Shown: positions 33,519-42,855 of the stretch, piece after piece
Position numbering within the stretch: position 1 is the first letter of the stretch
Layout of the letters: each line of letters opens with the position of its first letter
Assembly: GCA_964469215.1 (NCBI GenBank)
Contig: CAYXYB010000009.1
Coordinates: 31,801 to 95,800, forward strand
Direction: 5' to 3'
Length of the DNA: 64,000 nt
From: SKPS01 sp964469215
Lineage (GTDB): Bacteria > Bacteroidota > Bacteroidia > Bacteroidales > SKPS01
The notes under the pieces: model-generated
What the model was told of the DNA's origin: nothing
The model's database searches: none
The model's input: the letters and a program-made list of their open reading frames with translations, nothing else
Translations under genes and position numbers: made by a program

Positions 33519-36500
33519 TTAGTCCAGAAATCTGAATCTTTTTCTGAGGCGTGCTTTTTTATTTCGTTCACCTGTTCTGGTAATCACGCCATACATAAGA
33601 GGCACAATAACCATAGTAACAACTGTTGAGAAGATAAGTCCACCGATAACGGTAATTCCCATCGGGCTCCAAATTTCGGAACCTTCGCCGGTAGAGAGTG
33701 CAAGAGGGAGCATACCCAGGATTGTTGTGAAGGCGGTCATCAGAACCGGCCTTAGCCTTGATTTACCTGCAGTGAGTATGGCCTCATTCAATTTCATTCC
33801 TCTGTCGCGCATAAGGTTTGTAAAGTCGACGAGGACTATACCGTTTTTCACCACAATCCCTATAAGCAGTACAGCGCCCAATCCGGCAATAACATTGAGG
33901 GTAGTGCCTGTAATAAGAAGAGCATAAATTACCCCGGTAAAAGCGAATGGTATTGAAAACATTATCACAAATGGCATCGAAAACGATTCGAACTGTGAGG
34001 CCATAACAATAAATACGAGGAGTAGTGACAGTACCATCAGCATACCAAGGTCCATAAATGCATCCTGTTGTTCCTGGTATGCTCCTCCAACATTAATAAG
34101 CACATCCTGAGGTACTTTAATCTCTTTCAGGATCGAATTGATCTGCTTTGCAAGCTCGCCGAGAGATATTTTATCGGGCTTTGCCGAAACGGATACAACA
34201 CGTTCCTTGCGTTTATGCTGTATCCCCGGAGGCCCCCAGAACTCTTTAACTTCGGCAATCTCCTTCAGTTTGATTTTCTGGCCACGTGGGGTCATGACTG
34301 TAAGTTCCTGGAGGTCTGTTATTGAACTGCGGTACTGTTCTTCGAACCTTACACGGATATCATATTCGTCACCCTCTTCCTTGAATTTTGAGGAGACGAG
34401 GCCATACACACGATTTCGTATCATTGTAGAGACCATAGCAGAGTTAAGACCGTGAATAGCAAGTTTTTCCTTATCGAGAAGTACCTGTAACTCAGGTTTA
34501 TCCTTTTTTCGGCTCACCGTAACATCTACAGCGGTTTCAAGCCTTTCAAGCTTATCGCGTATCTCTTCTGCGATTGCATTGGTAACATCGAAGTCGTATC
34601 CGTATATCTCAACATCAACGCTATTAGAGGTTCCGCCCATACTCATTCCACCACCACTTGAGAAGTTTGCACTAACAACTTCCGGCATGGTACTAACCTG
34701 ATCGCGTAAGCCATCTATAATTTCCCACACTGAGCGTGATCGCTCATTAACAGGAGATAGCCTTAGCATTAAGTTTATCATATTTGAGCCTGTGGTAGTA
34801 AAAAGGGAGAACATACTACCTTCATCATCAGATCCTGATGATGAAGCCATCACTTCAACTTCCGGGTACTGCTCCCTGATGATCTGTTCCACCTTCCTGG
34901 TGACCTTAACAGTCTCCTCTACCCTGGTACCTGTCTGAAGTTCAATTGCAATGCTGAGCCTCGACTCATCACTTTCGGGCATGAAGTCGGTGCCTATAAA
35001 ACGTGTAAGGAATAAAGAGGAGAAGAAAACAAGACCGGCAACAATGAAAACAAACACTTTATGTGCAAGCACCCATCTAAGTGTTTTCACATAGAAAGCA
35101 TCAACATTGCTTAAAAATTTTTCGATAGTGTTCTCGTAACTCAGTCTTCTCGGCTTTCTGAATCTTTCTCTGACGGAAAGCATACGTGATGAAAGCAAAG
35201 GTGTCAATGTGATGGCTGCCAGGGTAGAGGTTACCACAGTTATGGTAACGATCCAGCCAAGCTGGTTAAACATCACTCCTGTAAGCCCTCCGACAAGAGT
35301 GAGGGGGAAGAAAACTGCAACAATAACCAGGGTGGTGATTATAACCGATAACCATACTTCGTTGGTAGCATAGATTGCCGCTTCTCTGGGGCTGCTACCC
35401 CTGTCGATGTGCCTTGTGATATTTTCCAGAACCACAATGGCATCGTCAACCACCATCCCAATGGCAATTGAAAGAGAGGTAAGGGATATTACATTGATGG
35501 AATTACCTGAAATAAAGAGGTAGATGAATGCTACAATGAGGGAAATTGGTATTGTAAGGACAATGATGAAAGTAGCTCTCCATTTTCCGAGGAAGAAGAG
35601 AACCACAAGGATAACAAACAGCATTGCAAACATCAGTGTTTTCGAGAGATTACTAATAGATCCCTTTATAAAGCTAGAGGAATCCATAATCAGATTTATC
35701 TCGATATCCGGAGGAAGGTCTTTTTTAAGTTTCTCCACATTTTTTGTTACTTCACGTGCTACCTTAACAGTGTTTGCCCCGGACTGCTTCATCACAAACA
35801 TTCTCAAACCTGTCTGGCCATTGATTTTTTCATCTATGGTAATGTCCTTGAGAGTATCTTTAATTGTGGCGACATCAATGAGATAGACCGGAGTACCCAT
35901 ATAATTACCTACCACCAGCTCATTAATCTGTCTGCTATCAGTAAATTCACCCTGTATTCGGAGTTGATAATCCATTTCTCCCATCTTCACATTTCCAGAG
36001 GGCATATTGAGGTTTTCTGAAGAGATCACGTTACCGATCTGTTCTATTGTTAGGTTATATGCTTCCAGCCTTCTGGCATCGACATCAACATAAACTACTC
36101 TTTTAGGCACACCCATCATGCCCACAGAGCCAATACCATCTATACGGTTCAGGGGGTTGATAATCTTCTCATCGAGGATCTTCTGAAGGCCCGGGTAGCT
36201 TTCCTTGGCGGTGATAGCATAAAAAACAATAGGCATCATAGTAGTATTGAACTTGAACACCGTTGGCCTGTCAACGCCATCGGGCAGGTAACTGTACACC
36301 CTGTCAATGACATCCCTTATGTCATTGGTGGCTTCATCGAGGTTTGTGTCCCATGAAAACTCCAGAAAAACAACCGACAGGTTATCTGAAGACACAGAGG
36401 TTACCTCTTTAAGCTTATCAACGGCATTCAGAGCATCTTCGAGAGGTTTTGTAACATTTGTTTCGATATCTGATGCATTTGCACCCGGATAGGTAGTAAG

Positions 36501-36641
36501 CACAGATATGAAAGGAGGATCTATTTCAGGATAAAGATCCACCGGTATTTGCATAAGAGAGTAAATACCCATCACTACCACTGCAGTGAAGACCATCATT
36601 GTTGTAATGGGCTTATTTACTGCTTTTTTATAGATACTCAT
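33519..36641 (-). CDS. RND-family efflux transporter (inner membrane)
   Basis: Proton-driven efflux pump of the AcrB/HAE1 type, 1,040 residues. Features include an N-terminal helix (VFTAVVVMGIYSLMQIPVDLYPEIDPP), a large porter domain, the TM4 proton-relay Asp pair (GMVVDDAIVVLENI), the second porter domain and TM8-12 (SLLLVFIVMASQFESF, GIVVKNGIVLVDF, RPVLMTAFTTILGMLPLAL). The LARGE periplasmic loops include FSSGGGMSMGGTS, a glycine-rich segment. With the adaptor and TolC-like genes upstream, it makes a full tripartite pump. The VVDD and KNG motifs mean it is probably functional. The substrate is unknown, but the TetR gene in the operon suggests induction by a small hydrophobic compound. Confidence 0.96.
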   Translation of the reverse strand: MSIYKKAVNKPITTMMVFTAVVVMGIYSLMQIPVDLYPEIDPPFISVLTTYPGANASDIETNVTKPLEDALNAVDKLKEVTSVSSDNLSVVFLEFSWDTNLDEATNDIRDVIDRVYSYLPDGVDRPTVFKFNTTMMPIVFYAITAKESYPGLQKILDEKIINPLNRIDGIGSVGMMGVPKRVVYVDVDARRLEAYNLTIEQIGNVISSENLNMPSGNVKMGEMDYQLRIQGEFTDSRQINELVVGNYMGTPVYLIDVATIKDTLKDITIDEKINGQTGLRMFVMKQSGANTVKVAREVTKNVEKLKKDLPPDIEINLIMDSSSFIKGSISNLSKTLMFAMLFVILVVLFFLGKWRATFIIVLTIPISLIVAFIYLFISGNSINVISLTSLSIAIGMVVDDAIVVLENITRHIDRGSSPREAAIYATNEVWLSVIITTLVIVAVFFPLTLVGGLTGVMFNQLGWIVTITVVTSTLAAITLTPLLSSRMLSVRERFRKPRRLSYENTIEKFLSNVDAFYVKTLRWVLAHKVFVFIVAGLVFFSSLFLTRFIGTDFMPESDESRLSIAIELQTGTRVEETVKVTRKVEQIIREQYPEVEVMASSSGSDDEGSMFSLFTTTGSNMINLMLRLSPVNERSRSVWEIIDGLRDQVSTMPEVVSANFSSGGGMSMGGTSNSVDVEIYGYDFDVTNAIAEEIRDKLERLETAVDVTVSRKKDKPELQVLLDKEKLAIHGLNSAMVSTMIRNRVYGLVSSKFKEEGDEYDIRVRFEEQYRSSITDLQELTVMTPRGQKIKLKEIAEVKEFWGPPGIQHKRKERVVSVSAKPDKISLGELAKQINSILKEIKVPQDVLINVGGAYQEQQDAFMDLGMLMVLSLLLVFIVMASQFESFSMPFVIMFSIPFAFTGVIYALLITGTTLNVIAGLGAVLLIGIVVKNGIVLVDFTNLMRDRGMKLNEAILTAGKSRLRPVLMTAFTTILGMLPLALSTGEGSEIWSPMGITVIGGLIFSTVVTMVIVPLMYGVITRTGERNKKARLRKRFRFLD

Positions 36642-36684
36642 TTCAGATATTTTTTCAGGTTGAAACTAAAGATAAAATCATAAA

Positions 36685-37734
36685 TTAATTAACCACTTTA
36701 ACAGCGACACCATCGAGCAATCTGGCCTGACCGCTTATCACAACCCTGTCACCTTTTTTCAGGCGTTCAGATTGAACCTCCACCATATCATCATAACGTC
36801 TACCCATTGTCACGGGGATTCTGACAGCTTTGCCGTTTTCTTCAATGAAGAGGTACCTGTCGTTTGATCCCTGCATTTTAAGCACGGCAATGGCAGGCAG
36901 CACGGTAGCTTCAACCTTGTCAATATTAAGGCTGGCGCGGCAAAACATACCCGGCCTCAACAAACCGGCAGAGTTGTTTATCACGAGTTCAATATTAAAT
37001 GACCTGCTGCCGGGGTCTATTGTGGGGTGGATCCTGAATATGGTACCTGAGAATTTTTTATCCGGATAGATGTCACTGACTACTTCAGCAACCATACCGG
37101 TTTTAATAAGCGGGAAATATTTTTCAGATATAGGCACAATTGCTTTAAGGCGGTCTATCTGGACAAGGGATACTATAGCAGCTTTTCCTACAAGAGGGTT
37201 CGGGGCACCGGAATACATCTCGCCGGCCTCGAAATACTTCCCTGAAATAACACCGCTGAAAGGTGCAACAAGGCGGGTGTTTTGTTGCAGAAACTCAACA
37301 TTGGCCTTAGTAATGTCATACTGTGTCTTCAATTGATCGTATTGTTGTTTTGCCACACTTCCAACTTTTCGGAGTGTATCCAGGCGACGGAAATCAGTTT
37401 CGAGGTTGACGAGTTGAAGTTCTGCCTGGTGAAGCTGGGTGCGATCCATCTGGACCAGGACAGCACCTTTACCAACCCTGTTTCCAACCTCAACAAAGAT
37501 GTTGTCGATACGTCCCGGGGTTGCCGGAGCCATGTGTATCTCTTCAAAAGCCTGAAGAGTGGATGTATATTCAATGTTGCGGGCAATCATACGGGTTTCC
37601 AGTTCCATAACCCTAACATTTTCCACCTTGTTATCGTTATCACTTGTAGTGGTTGTCTTTTTTTTAGGGGCATTGCATGATGAGACAACTGCAACCGAGA
37701 TGATCAAAAGGCCGTATTTAAGCAATGATTTCAT
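36685..37734 (-). CDS. RND efflux periplasmic adaptor (membrane fusion) lipoprotein
   Basis: Adaptor that links the RND pump to the outer-membrane channel. The 349 residues start with a lipoprotein signal (YGLLIISVAVVSSC, lipidation near Cys20), then a lipoyl-like/barrel-sandwich domain (APATPGRIDNIFVEVGNRVGKG, VAPFSGVISGKYFEAGE), a coiled-coil hairpin (about 105-140) and a beta-barrel domain (VVSDIYPDKKFSGTI, RPGMFCRASL). The gene sits 43 nt before the RND pump and 45 nt after the TolC-like gene. Confidence 0.95.
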   Translation of the reverse strand: MKSLLKYGLLIISVAVVSSCNAPKKKTTTTSDNDNKVENVRVMELETRMIARNIEYTSTLQAFEEIHMAPATPGRIDNIFVEVGNRVGKGAVLVQMDRTQLHQAELQLVNLETDFRRLDTLRKVGSVAKQQYDQLKTQYDITKANVEFLQQNTRLVAPFSGVISGKYFEAGEMYSGAPNPLVGKAAIVSLVQIDRLKAIVPISEKYFPLIKTGMVAEVVSDIYPDKKFSGTIFRIHPTIDPGSRSFNIELVINNSAGLLRPGMFCRASLNIDKVEATVLPAIAVLKMQGSNDRYLFIEENGKAVRIPVTMGRRYDDMVEVQSERLKKGDRVVISGQARLLDGVAVKVVN

Positions 37735-37779
37735 TTTACTGATTTGTTATTTGGTTTCTACTGAGATGATATTTTGATT

Positions 37780-39099
37780 TTACTGAATTGTTCCGTAGAG
37801 TTTTTCTAGCTGGACCCTTGTTGACAACACCTGCATGAGGGCGGATACGTATTCGGTTTCTGCACGCAGATAGTTATTATCGGCATTCACCAGGTCGAGG
37901 CCTGAGATTAGCCCCTGTTCATATTTAAGTTTCAGGTTAGTGTAGACCCTTCGGGCCACCTCCACATTTTTCTGCTGGTTCTGGAATGTCTCCAAAGCAT
38001 TAGTGAAATTGAAACGGAGTTGTTTTTCCTGAATCTTCAACTGATCTGCAACAAACCGGCTGTTTATCTGCATCGTCTGGTAGTCAATTTCAGCCTGTTT
38101 TATCTGGGCATGCCTCACACCGCTGGCAAAAATGGGTATGTTCATCTGGAGTCCAATAACATTTGAAGGAGACATGTCGAAATCGGGCTGGATGATTTTA
38201 TAGGTGTATCTGTAGAACCCTGAAAGTGTTGGCAGAACATTTGCTTTCTGCATGTTTACCATTTTTTCACTTATCAGCAACTGCTGTTGCATTATCTGGT
38301 AATCGATATTACCGCCAAGATCAAACGATTTCATCAGGGTAGCTTCGAGAGATGCCATATCTAAAAGGTTGGTGAGTGATTCAGTAAGGACCAGCTCAGT
38401 ATCGGCATCGAGCCCCAGGATAAGGCGGAGCATATTGGTAGCAAGTTCGAGCTGCCTTTCTGTTGATTTCACAGCATTAGCAAGTGAATTTACCTGAACA
38501 GAGAGTTGGTCCACATCGGTTTTTTCGATAATGCCAACCGCCTCCATTGCCTCCATTTTCTCATAGAGTTTGCTGAGGTTTTCGGCGTTTTGCTGCATAA
38601 TTGAAAGCATCTCTTTTGAAACCAGTACCAGATAATAGGCATCAGAAACCTGAGCAAGTACTTCAAGTTTTGTTCTGTTATAGCTCATTGAAGTGAGAGA
38701 TTCGCCAAGTCGGGCGAGCTGTAAACCAACATAGTAGTTGCCACTGAATAGCAACTGCCCTACATTCAGATAAAGGTTGCTCTGTGGTTTGATAGGGATT
38801 TCAACCGGATCCGAACCGGGCATAAGCCTTATTGAGATACTTGCGCCGAGTGCATTTGAGTAGTCAGCAGATGCATTTACCTGAGGCAACCCATTTGCAA
38901 TTGCCTCACGGAGGGCAAGTGATGACTTAGTCATTGCCAATCCTGCATTCATGAGGCTTCTGTTATTTTCAAGTGCGTGCTTCCTGGCACCCTCCAGATC
39001 AATCGTCAGAGTTTTCTGGCCGTAAATTCCGGCAGGTATGAGAAATAAAGCCAGCAAAAGGGCCGTCAGCATTGTTTTGTTAAAAATTTTCTGATTCAT
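37780..39099 (-). CDS. TolC-family outer-membrane efflux protein
   Basis: Outer-membrane channel of the tripartite efflux system. The ATG at 39099 (MNQKIFNKT) gives 439 residues with a signal peptide (LLLALFLIPAGIYGQ). Two tandem repeats of the outer-membrane efflux protein fold follow: LEGARKHALENNRSLMNAGL and, in the second half, IDYQIMQQQLLISEKMVNMQ, plus a C-terminal AETEYVSALMQVLSTRVQLEK. A TTG at 39111 is a weaker start. The 5' end overlaps the tetR stop by 20 nt, implying coupled translation. Confidence 0.95.
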   Translation of the reverse strand: MNQKIFNKTMLTALLLALFLIPAGIYGQKTLTIDLEGARKHALENNRSLMNAGLAMTKSSLALREAIANGLPQVNASADYSNALGASISIRLMPGSDPVEIPIKPQSNLYLNVGQLLFSGNYYVGLQLARLGESLTSMSYNRTKLEVLAQVSDAYYLVLVSKEMLSIMQQNAENLSKLYEKMEAMEAVGIIEKTDVDQLSVQVNSLANAVKSTERQLELATNMLRLILGLDADTELVLTESLTNLLDMASLEATLMKSFDLGGNIDYQIMQQQLLISEKMVNMQKANVLPTLSGFYRYTYKIIQPDFDMSPSNVIGLQMNIPIFASGVRHAQIKQAEIDYQTMQINSRFVADQLKIQEKQLRFNFTNALETFQNQQKNVEVARRVYTNLKLKYEQGLISGLDLVNADNNYLRAETEYVSALMQVLSTRVQLEKLYGTIQ

Positions 39100-39706
39100 A
39101 ACGTTCTTCAAAATATATATCTAAAAGTTCCAAACCTTTTAATGTTGAAATTCCACGAAAATAGGGTAATATAATGTTTCTGAAAACATCTTTATCTGAT
39201 GGCTTCAGAAGATGCATCCTGCTGCTTGTATGGAGTAATGTGATGATTTCATGAAGAAAGCCGTCGACAAGCTCCGTTCTGAGTCCCTTTCTGAAGACTC
39301 CCTGTTTCACACCTTTGTCGATAAGGGTAAAAGAGGCGGAGAATTTTTTAAGATCCTCACGGCAGGCATAGAATGAGTTATTTACAACTTCATAATATTT
39401 TTTGATATCTTCAATAAAGACTTTCGGGAATTGTTTTCTTCTCTCCTCCTGATGTTTAAGTATTTTGAAAATAGCTTCTACAACATTTTCGCTATCATCA
39501 ATTATTTTGAGGATGTCTTTGTTATCTTCCAGGATCATATACCTTAGACATTGAAAAACAAGGTCTTCTTTGTCTTTGAAAAGTTCATAAAGTGTTCTCT
39601 TCGATATACCCAGTTCAGAGACAAGTGAATCCATGGTAACGTTTTTAATACCATAGGTAAGGAACATCTCACTGGCCTTTGCAAGGATTTTGTCTTTTAC
39701 TTCCAT
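39080..39706 (-). CDS. TetR-family transcriptional regulator
   Basis: Likely repressor of its own efflux operon. The 208 residues have an N-terminal helix-turn-helix (KDKILAKASEMFLTYGIKNV, VTMDSLVSELGISKRTLYELFKDKEDLV, about 3-48) and a C-terminal all-helical ligand-binding domain. The gene is promoter-proximal in the tetR-tolC-mfp-rnd series and overlaps tolC. A -7-like box (CAAAACTA, 39730-39737) lies just upstream. Self-regulation is inferred from the gene order. Confidence 0.93.
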   Translation of the reverse strand: MEVKDKILAKASEMFLTYGIKNVTMDSLVSELGISKRTLYELFKDKEDLVFQCLRYMILEDNKDILKIIDDSENVVEAIFKILKHQEERRKQFPKVFIEDIKKYYEVVNNSFYACREDLKKFSASFTLIDKGVKQGVFRKGLRTELVDGFLHEIITLLHTSSRMHLLKPSDKDVFRNIILPYFRGISTLKGLELLDIYFEERYESENF

Positions 39707-39729
39707 TGTTCTAAGTTGAAAACGGGCTG

Positions 39730-39737
39730 CAAAACTA
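39730..39737 (-). promoter_or_regulatory. -7 box for the tetR-RND operon
   Basis: CAAAACTA on the plus strand is TAGTTTTG on the minus strand, fitting TAnnTTTG, 24 nt before the tetR ATG. No good -33 box is seen at the expected distance. Nearby, 39807-39830 holds direct TGATGAG-type repeats of the kind seen in Bacteroidota intergenic DNA. Confidence 0.4.
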
Positions 39738-39835
39738 AAAAACTATTTTGGTTTAAAAGTTTTCTTTTAACAAAAATTAATATTATTTTGTTCGGAGGGT
39801 TCAAAAGTGATGAGTGATGAATGATGAGTTATAAA

Positions 39836-40546
39836 CTAATACGCACTACCGAGGCATGCGACACTGAGCCTTACTCCGGGGAATTGGTCAAAGGCCATTG
39901 CGAGGGCTTCAAGGGTACTGCCGGTTGTAATCACATCGTCTGTGAGAAGCAGGTGCATATCATTGATACCCTCACAGTGCTTCACCGAGAAGCGCTCCCT
40001 GGCGTTTTCCCATCTTCCGAACCTGTCTTTTTTTGTCTGGCTTGTGTTAAATACATTTCTTACTGCGACATCGTTCATAACGGGAATTTGCAGTTTGGCA
40101 GATAACCCGGCAGCAATTGCGAAGCTCTGGTTATAACCCCTCATATTCTCCTTACGGCGATGCAGAGGTACCGGCACGATACCACAGGCATCATGAAGTG
40201 CCTGCACATCTTTCAATACATTTCCGTATAATGAGCCAAGGTACTCACCTATATCTTGCCTCCCTTTATATTTAAGCTGATGGATGAGTTTCTGCACGCT
40301 GTTACCCTTACGGTAGTGGAGGTAAGAGGAGGCGTGAACAAACCTTGTCCGGCCCCAGAAAACTGCAGCAACTTTATTATCGGGAAGAGTGGCATAATCT
40401 GTCAGGGGGAGTCTGAGCCTGCAGGGAGTGCAAATGATCTTTTCAAATCCCATGAGGCTTTTGGCACATACCGGACAGATCCTTGGATATAGCAGTTCTG
40501 TAACCGGATAGACCCATGAGCGGACAAACTTCTGCAATGTTATCAT
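39836..40546 (-). CDS. comF: ComF-family phosphoribosyltransferase-like protein
   Basis: ComF-type protein of the double-zinc-ribbon plus phosphoribosyltransferase family, linked to DNA uptake in competent bacteria. The 236 residues have an N-terminal zinc-binding pair of Cys motifs (CPVCAKS and CTPCRLR, about 24-44) and a C-terminal PRPP-binding motif LLLTDDVITTGSTLEAL near 200. The intermediate VPLHRRKENMRGYNQSF is typical of ComF. It is a single gene next to the coiled-coil gene at 40730, divergently. Competence genes are not otherwise visible. Confidence 0.92.
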   Translation of the reverse strand: MITLQKFVRSWVYPVTELLYPRICPVCAKSLMGFEKIICTPCRLRLPLTDYATLPDNKVAAVFWGRTRFVHASSYLHYRKGNSVQKLIHQLKYKGRQDIGEYLGSLYGNVLKDVQALHDACGIVPVPLHRRKENMRGYNQSFAIAAGLSAKLQIPVMNDVAVRNVFNTSQTKKDRFGRWENARERFSVKHCEGINDMHLLLTDDVITTGSTLEALAMAFDQFPGVRLSVACLGSAY

Positions 40547-40636
40547 TGAAATGATGGTTTAGGTTATGAAGTATATATGACTGAGATATCTGTTTCCGGA
40601 AAATTTTTCAGAAAAATTTTACATTACAATCTCTTG

Positions 40637-40667
40637 TTTGTTAGGGGGTAAACTTTTAGTACATTTG
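40637..40667 (+). promoter_or_regulatory. Bacteroidota consensus promoter
   Basis: TTTG (40637-40640), 19-nt spacer, TACATTTG (40660-40667): an exact match to TTTG-N19-TAnnTTTG. Drives the coiled-coil protein gene at 40730 with a leader of roughly 55 nt. Confidence 0.65.
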
Positions 40668-40729
40668 CCGACTGAAAAAAACAGGGGATGCGATAGAGCA
40701 CTTCGCTTATCAAAAGGGACAATTGAAAT

Positions 40730-41641
40730 ATGGATTTAGAACAGGACAACAAGCGAAGGGGCAGAAGGTGGAGGATAGCCGCACTGATATTGCTCCTGAC
40801 GGCTCTGACAATTATGGTTTACAAATATGCTGAAAGCAGGCGCAACATAAAGCAATATGTAGAATTGAGGGTGAAGGAGTCGGTAGCACATCAGCGTGAG
40901 CTGGATTCGCTCACCTTTGAGTTCGAGAGCATCAAGCGGGCCTATGGCAATCTCAACCAGCAGTTATTGGGAAAGGACAGCATTATACAGCAGAACATAC
41001 AACGTATAAGTCAGCTTATCGCATCAAATACCAGCAAGGATTTGATTATCAGGGAGCTTGAGCAGTTAAGGGGGTTGAAGGAGGACTATGAGCGGAAGCT
41101 GGATTCTTTGTTATATATCAACATGGAGCTTACCGACAAGAATCTGGAGTTGAAGTACCGTGTAGAGGCGGAGAGGGAGAAGAACATTGTTCTTAGTGAG
41201 GAGAAAGAGGAATTCAAGCGTAAAGCGACCCTGGGAGAAAAGATGCGGGCATATAATATTTCCGCGGGGGCATTCCGCACCCGGGGCACTGCCCGGGAGA
41301 GTTCAACCGACAGGGCAAGGCGTACAGATCGTATCAAGATCTGTTTTACCATAGGAGAAAATCTGGTGATACCACCGGGTGAACGTACTGTATATGTAAG
41401 AGTTGCCAGACCTGACAACGTAATTTTAAGCCTTGGAGCAAGTGAAACCTACATGTTTGAATACAACGGAGAGATGTTGCAGTTCAGCCTGAAACAGGTT
41501 GTTAACTATCAGAACAGGCCTTTACCCGTTTGCCTTCACTGGGACAAGATAGTAGAAGGGAGCGCAATGACAGGCACATATCATGTTGCAATCTTTTTCG
41601 AAGACCAGGAAATAGGAAAGACTTCGTTTGAGTTGTTTTAG
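40730..41641 (+). CDS. Membrane-anchored coiled-coil protein of unknown function
   Basis: A 303-residue protein with a single N-terminal membrane helix (about 16-32, ALILLLTALTIMVYKYA), a long coiled coil (about 40-165, ELDSLTFEFESIKRAYG onward, heptad-rich and highly charged) and a C-terminal beta-rich domain (about 185-303, KICFTIGENLVIPPGERTVY, GTYHVAIFFEDQEIG). The domain order (inner-membrane anchor, periplasmic coil, globular end) and the absence of a lipobox suggest a periplasmic scaffold. I recall similar proteins as widespread unknowns in Bacteroidota. Its stop codon abuts that of the convergent yitT-like gene. No function is claimed. Confidence 0.75.
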   Translation: MDLEQDNKRRGRRWRIAALILLLTALTIMVYKYAESRRNIKQYVELRVKESVAHQRELDSLTFEFESIKRAYGNLNQQLLGKDSIIQQNIQRISQLIASNTSKDLIIRELEQLRGLKEDYERKLDSLLYINMELTDKNLELKYRVEAEREKNIVLSEEKEEFKRKATLGEKMRAYNISAGAFRTRGTARESSTDRARRTDRIKICFTIGENLVIPPGERTVYVRVARPDNVILSLGASETYMFEYNGEMLQFSLKQVVNYQNRPLPVCLHWDKIVEGSAMTGTYHVAIFFEDQEIGKTSFELF

Positions 41642-42562
41642 CTAATCGCTGATTTTGTCTTTCAGCGATTTGAACCCTTCACCGATTATTTCGCTTGCGT
41701 CCATTACAGACATGAAGGCATTAGGGTCTATTTTCAGGATATGATGCTGGAGTATAGCCACTTCACGGCGGCTGACCACTGTGAAGATCACCTTCTTTTC
41801 AGCCCCGTTGAACATCCCTTCACCTTTAATGAATGTTCCTCCACGGTTTAGGTCGTTTATGATCGTTTCGCGAATCTGGTCATACTTGTCGGAGATGATA
41901 AAGAGCGTTTTATCGTAACTGATACCCTGCATGATAACGTCAATAACTTTTCCGGTGATGAAGATTACAACCCACGAGTAAAGTGGGATTGTCCAGTCAC
42001 GGAAGGCGACCAAGCCAAGCAGGACTATAACAGAGTCGATATATATGAGGAGTTGTCCTACGGGGATTCTGGTTTTTCTTGACATTATCATAGCGACGAT
42101 ATCGGATCCTCCGGAGGTTGCTTTGGATTTAAACACCAGGCCAAGTCCAATACCCAGGAGGAGTCCACCAAAGATTGTGGAGAGGAGAGCATCATCCGGG
42201 ACGAGTGGCTGGTAGCCCCAGAGGAAGCTGAGGAAATCGGTCCATACAGCAGTCAGTGTGAATCCAACGACAGTTTTCACACCAAACCTCGGGCCCAGCA
42301 CTTTAATCCCGATGATTGTCAAGGGTATATCCATACAAAGAGCCATAATACCTATGGGCAGCCCTTTGGGGGCGAAGCTGAACATCCCCTCAGTGAGGTG
42401 GTGAAGGACAATTGCGATACCATAGACCCCACCCGGCACAAGTTTGTGGGGAGAGATAAAAAACACAAAGCCAGCTGCCATGATAAATGTACCCACAGCG
42501 ATGAAGCTATAGGCTCTAAACCAATCTTTGGAGAAGATTTTCTCCGTTGTGATAAAAGGCAT
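41642..42562 (-). CDS. YitT-family membrane protein with C-terminal DUF2179 domain
   Basis: Integral membrane protein of 306 residues, with six hydrophobic segments in the first 200 residues (FIAVGTFIMAAGFVFFISP, VYGIAIVLHHLTEGMF, LLGIGLGLVFKSKATSGGSD, LIYIDSVIVLLGLVAF, and others) and a cytoplasmic C-terminal DUF2179 domain (LFIISDKYDQIRETIINDL, IFTVVSRREVAILQHHILK). The GGSDIVAMI motif is a family signature. Function is not established; such proteins are sometimes linked to nutrient or ion handling. A -7-like box (CAAAGGTA, minus strand TACCTTTG, 42587-42594) lies 25 nt before the ATG. Confidence 0.9.
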   Translation of the reverse strand: MPFITTEKIFSKDWFRAYSFIAVGTFIMAAGFVFFISPHKLVPGGVYGIAIVLHHLTEGMFSFAPKGLPIGIMALCMDIPLTIIGIKVLGPRFGVKTVVGFTLTAVWTDFLSFLWGYQPLVPDDALLSTIFGGLLLGIGLGLVFKSKATSGGSDIVAMIMSRKTRIPVGQLLIYIDSVIVLLGLVAFRDWTIPLYSWVVIFITGKVIDVIMQGISYDKTLFIISDKYDQIRETIINDLNRGGTFIKGEGMFNGAEKKVIFTVVSRREVAILQHHILKIDPNAFMSVMDASEIIGEGFKSLKDKISD

Positions 42563-42610
42563 AATTATCTGTTTTTAAAAGGGGTGCAAAGGTAGGACTT
42601 TTTTTGGATT

Positions 42611-42740
42611 TATGAGTTATGAGTTTGGTTCGCTCAGGTTCAGCACTCACGGTTATTGAGCCATTGCCTTTATCGATAGCCTTGCCGAAGGACGCTCGTG
42701 CGTTCTGGGTTCTTTGGGCTCGCTGGCGTGAGCCTGTTGA
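42611..42740. repeat. Dispersed intergenic repeat, copy A
   Basis: Starts with TATGAGTTATGAG, then GGTTCGCTCAGG, TGAGCCATTGCCT and the core at 42681-42705 (CTTGCCGAAGGACG...GTGCGTTC). The core aligns with copy B (46302-46326) at about 20 of 25 positions, and the TGAGCC-TTGCCT block precedes it in both. A run of 15 T follows at 42759-42773. No open reading frame is supported here. Confidence 0.6.
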
Positions 42741-42791
42741 GGTAAGAAGAAATTGTCGTTTTTTTTTTTTTTTGAATCAATAAATATATTC

Positions 42792-42823
42792 TTTGATATA
42801 AGATTTAATTATTATTATATTTG
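42792..42823 (+). promoter_or_regulatory. Bacteroidota consensus promoter for the NarL-type kinase
   Basis: TTTG (42792-42795), 20-nt spacer, TATATTTG (42816-42823): a full match to the consensus, 33 nt before the ATG at 42856. Confidence 0.65.
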
Positions 42824-42855
42824 TTTGCTTTTCCAGTTGTTTCGAGGTTAATCCC

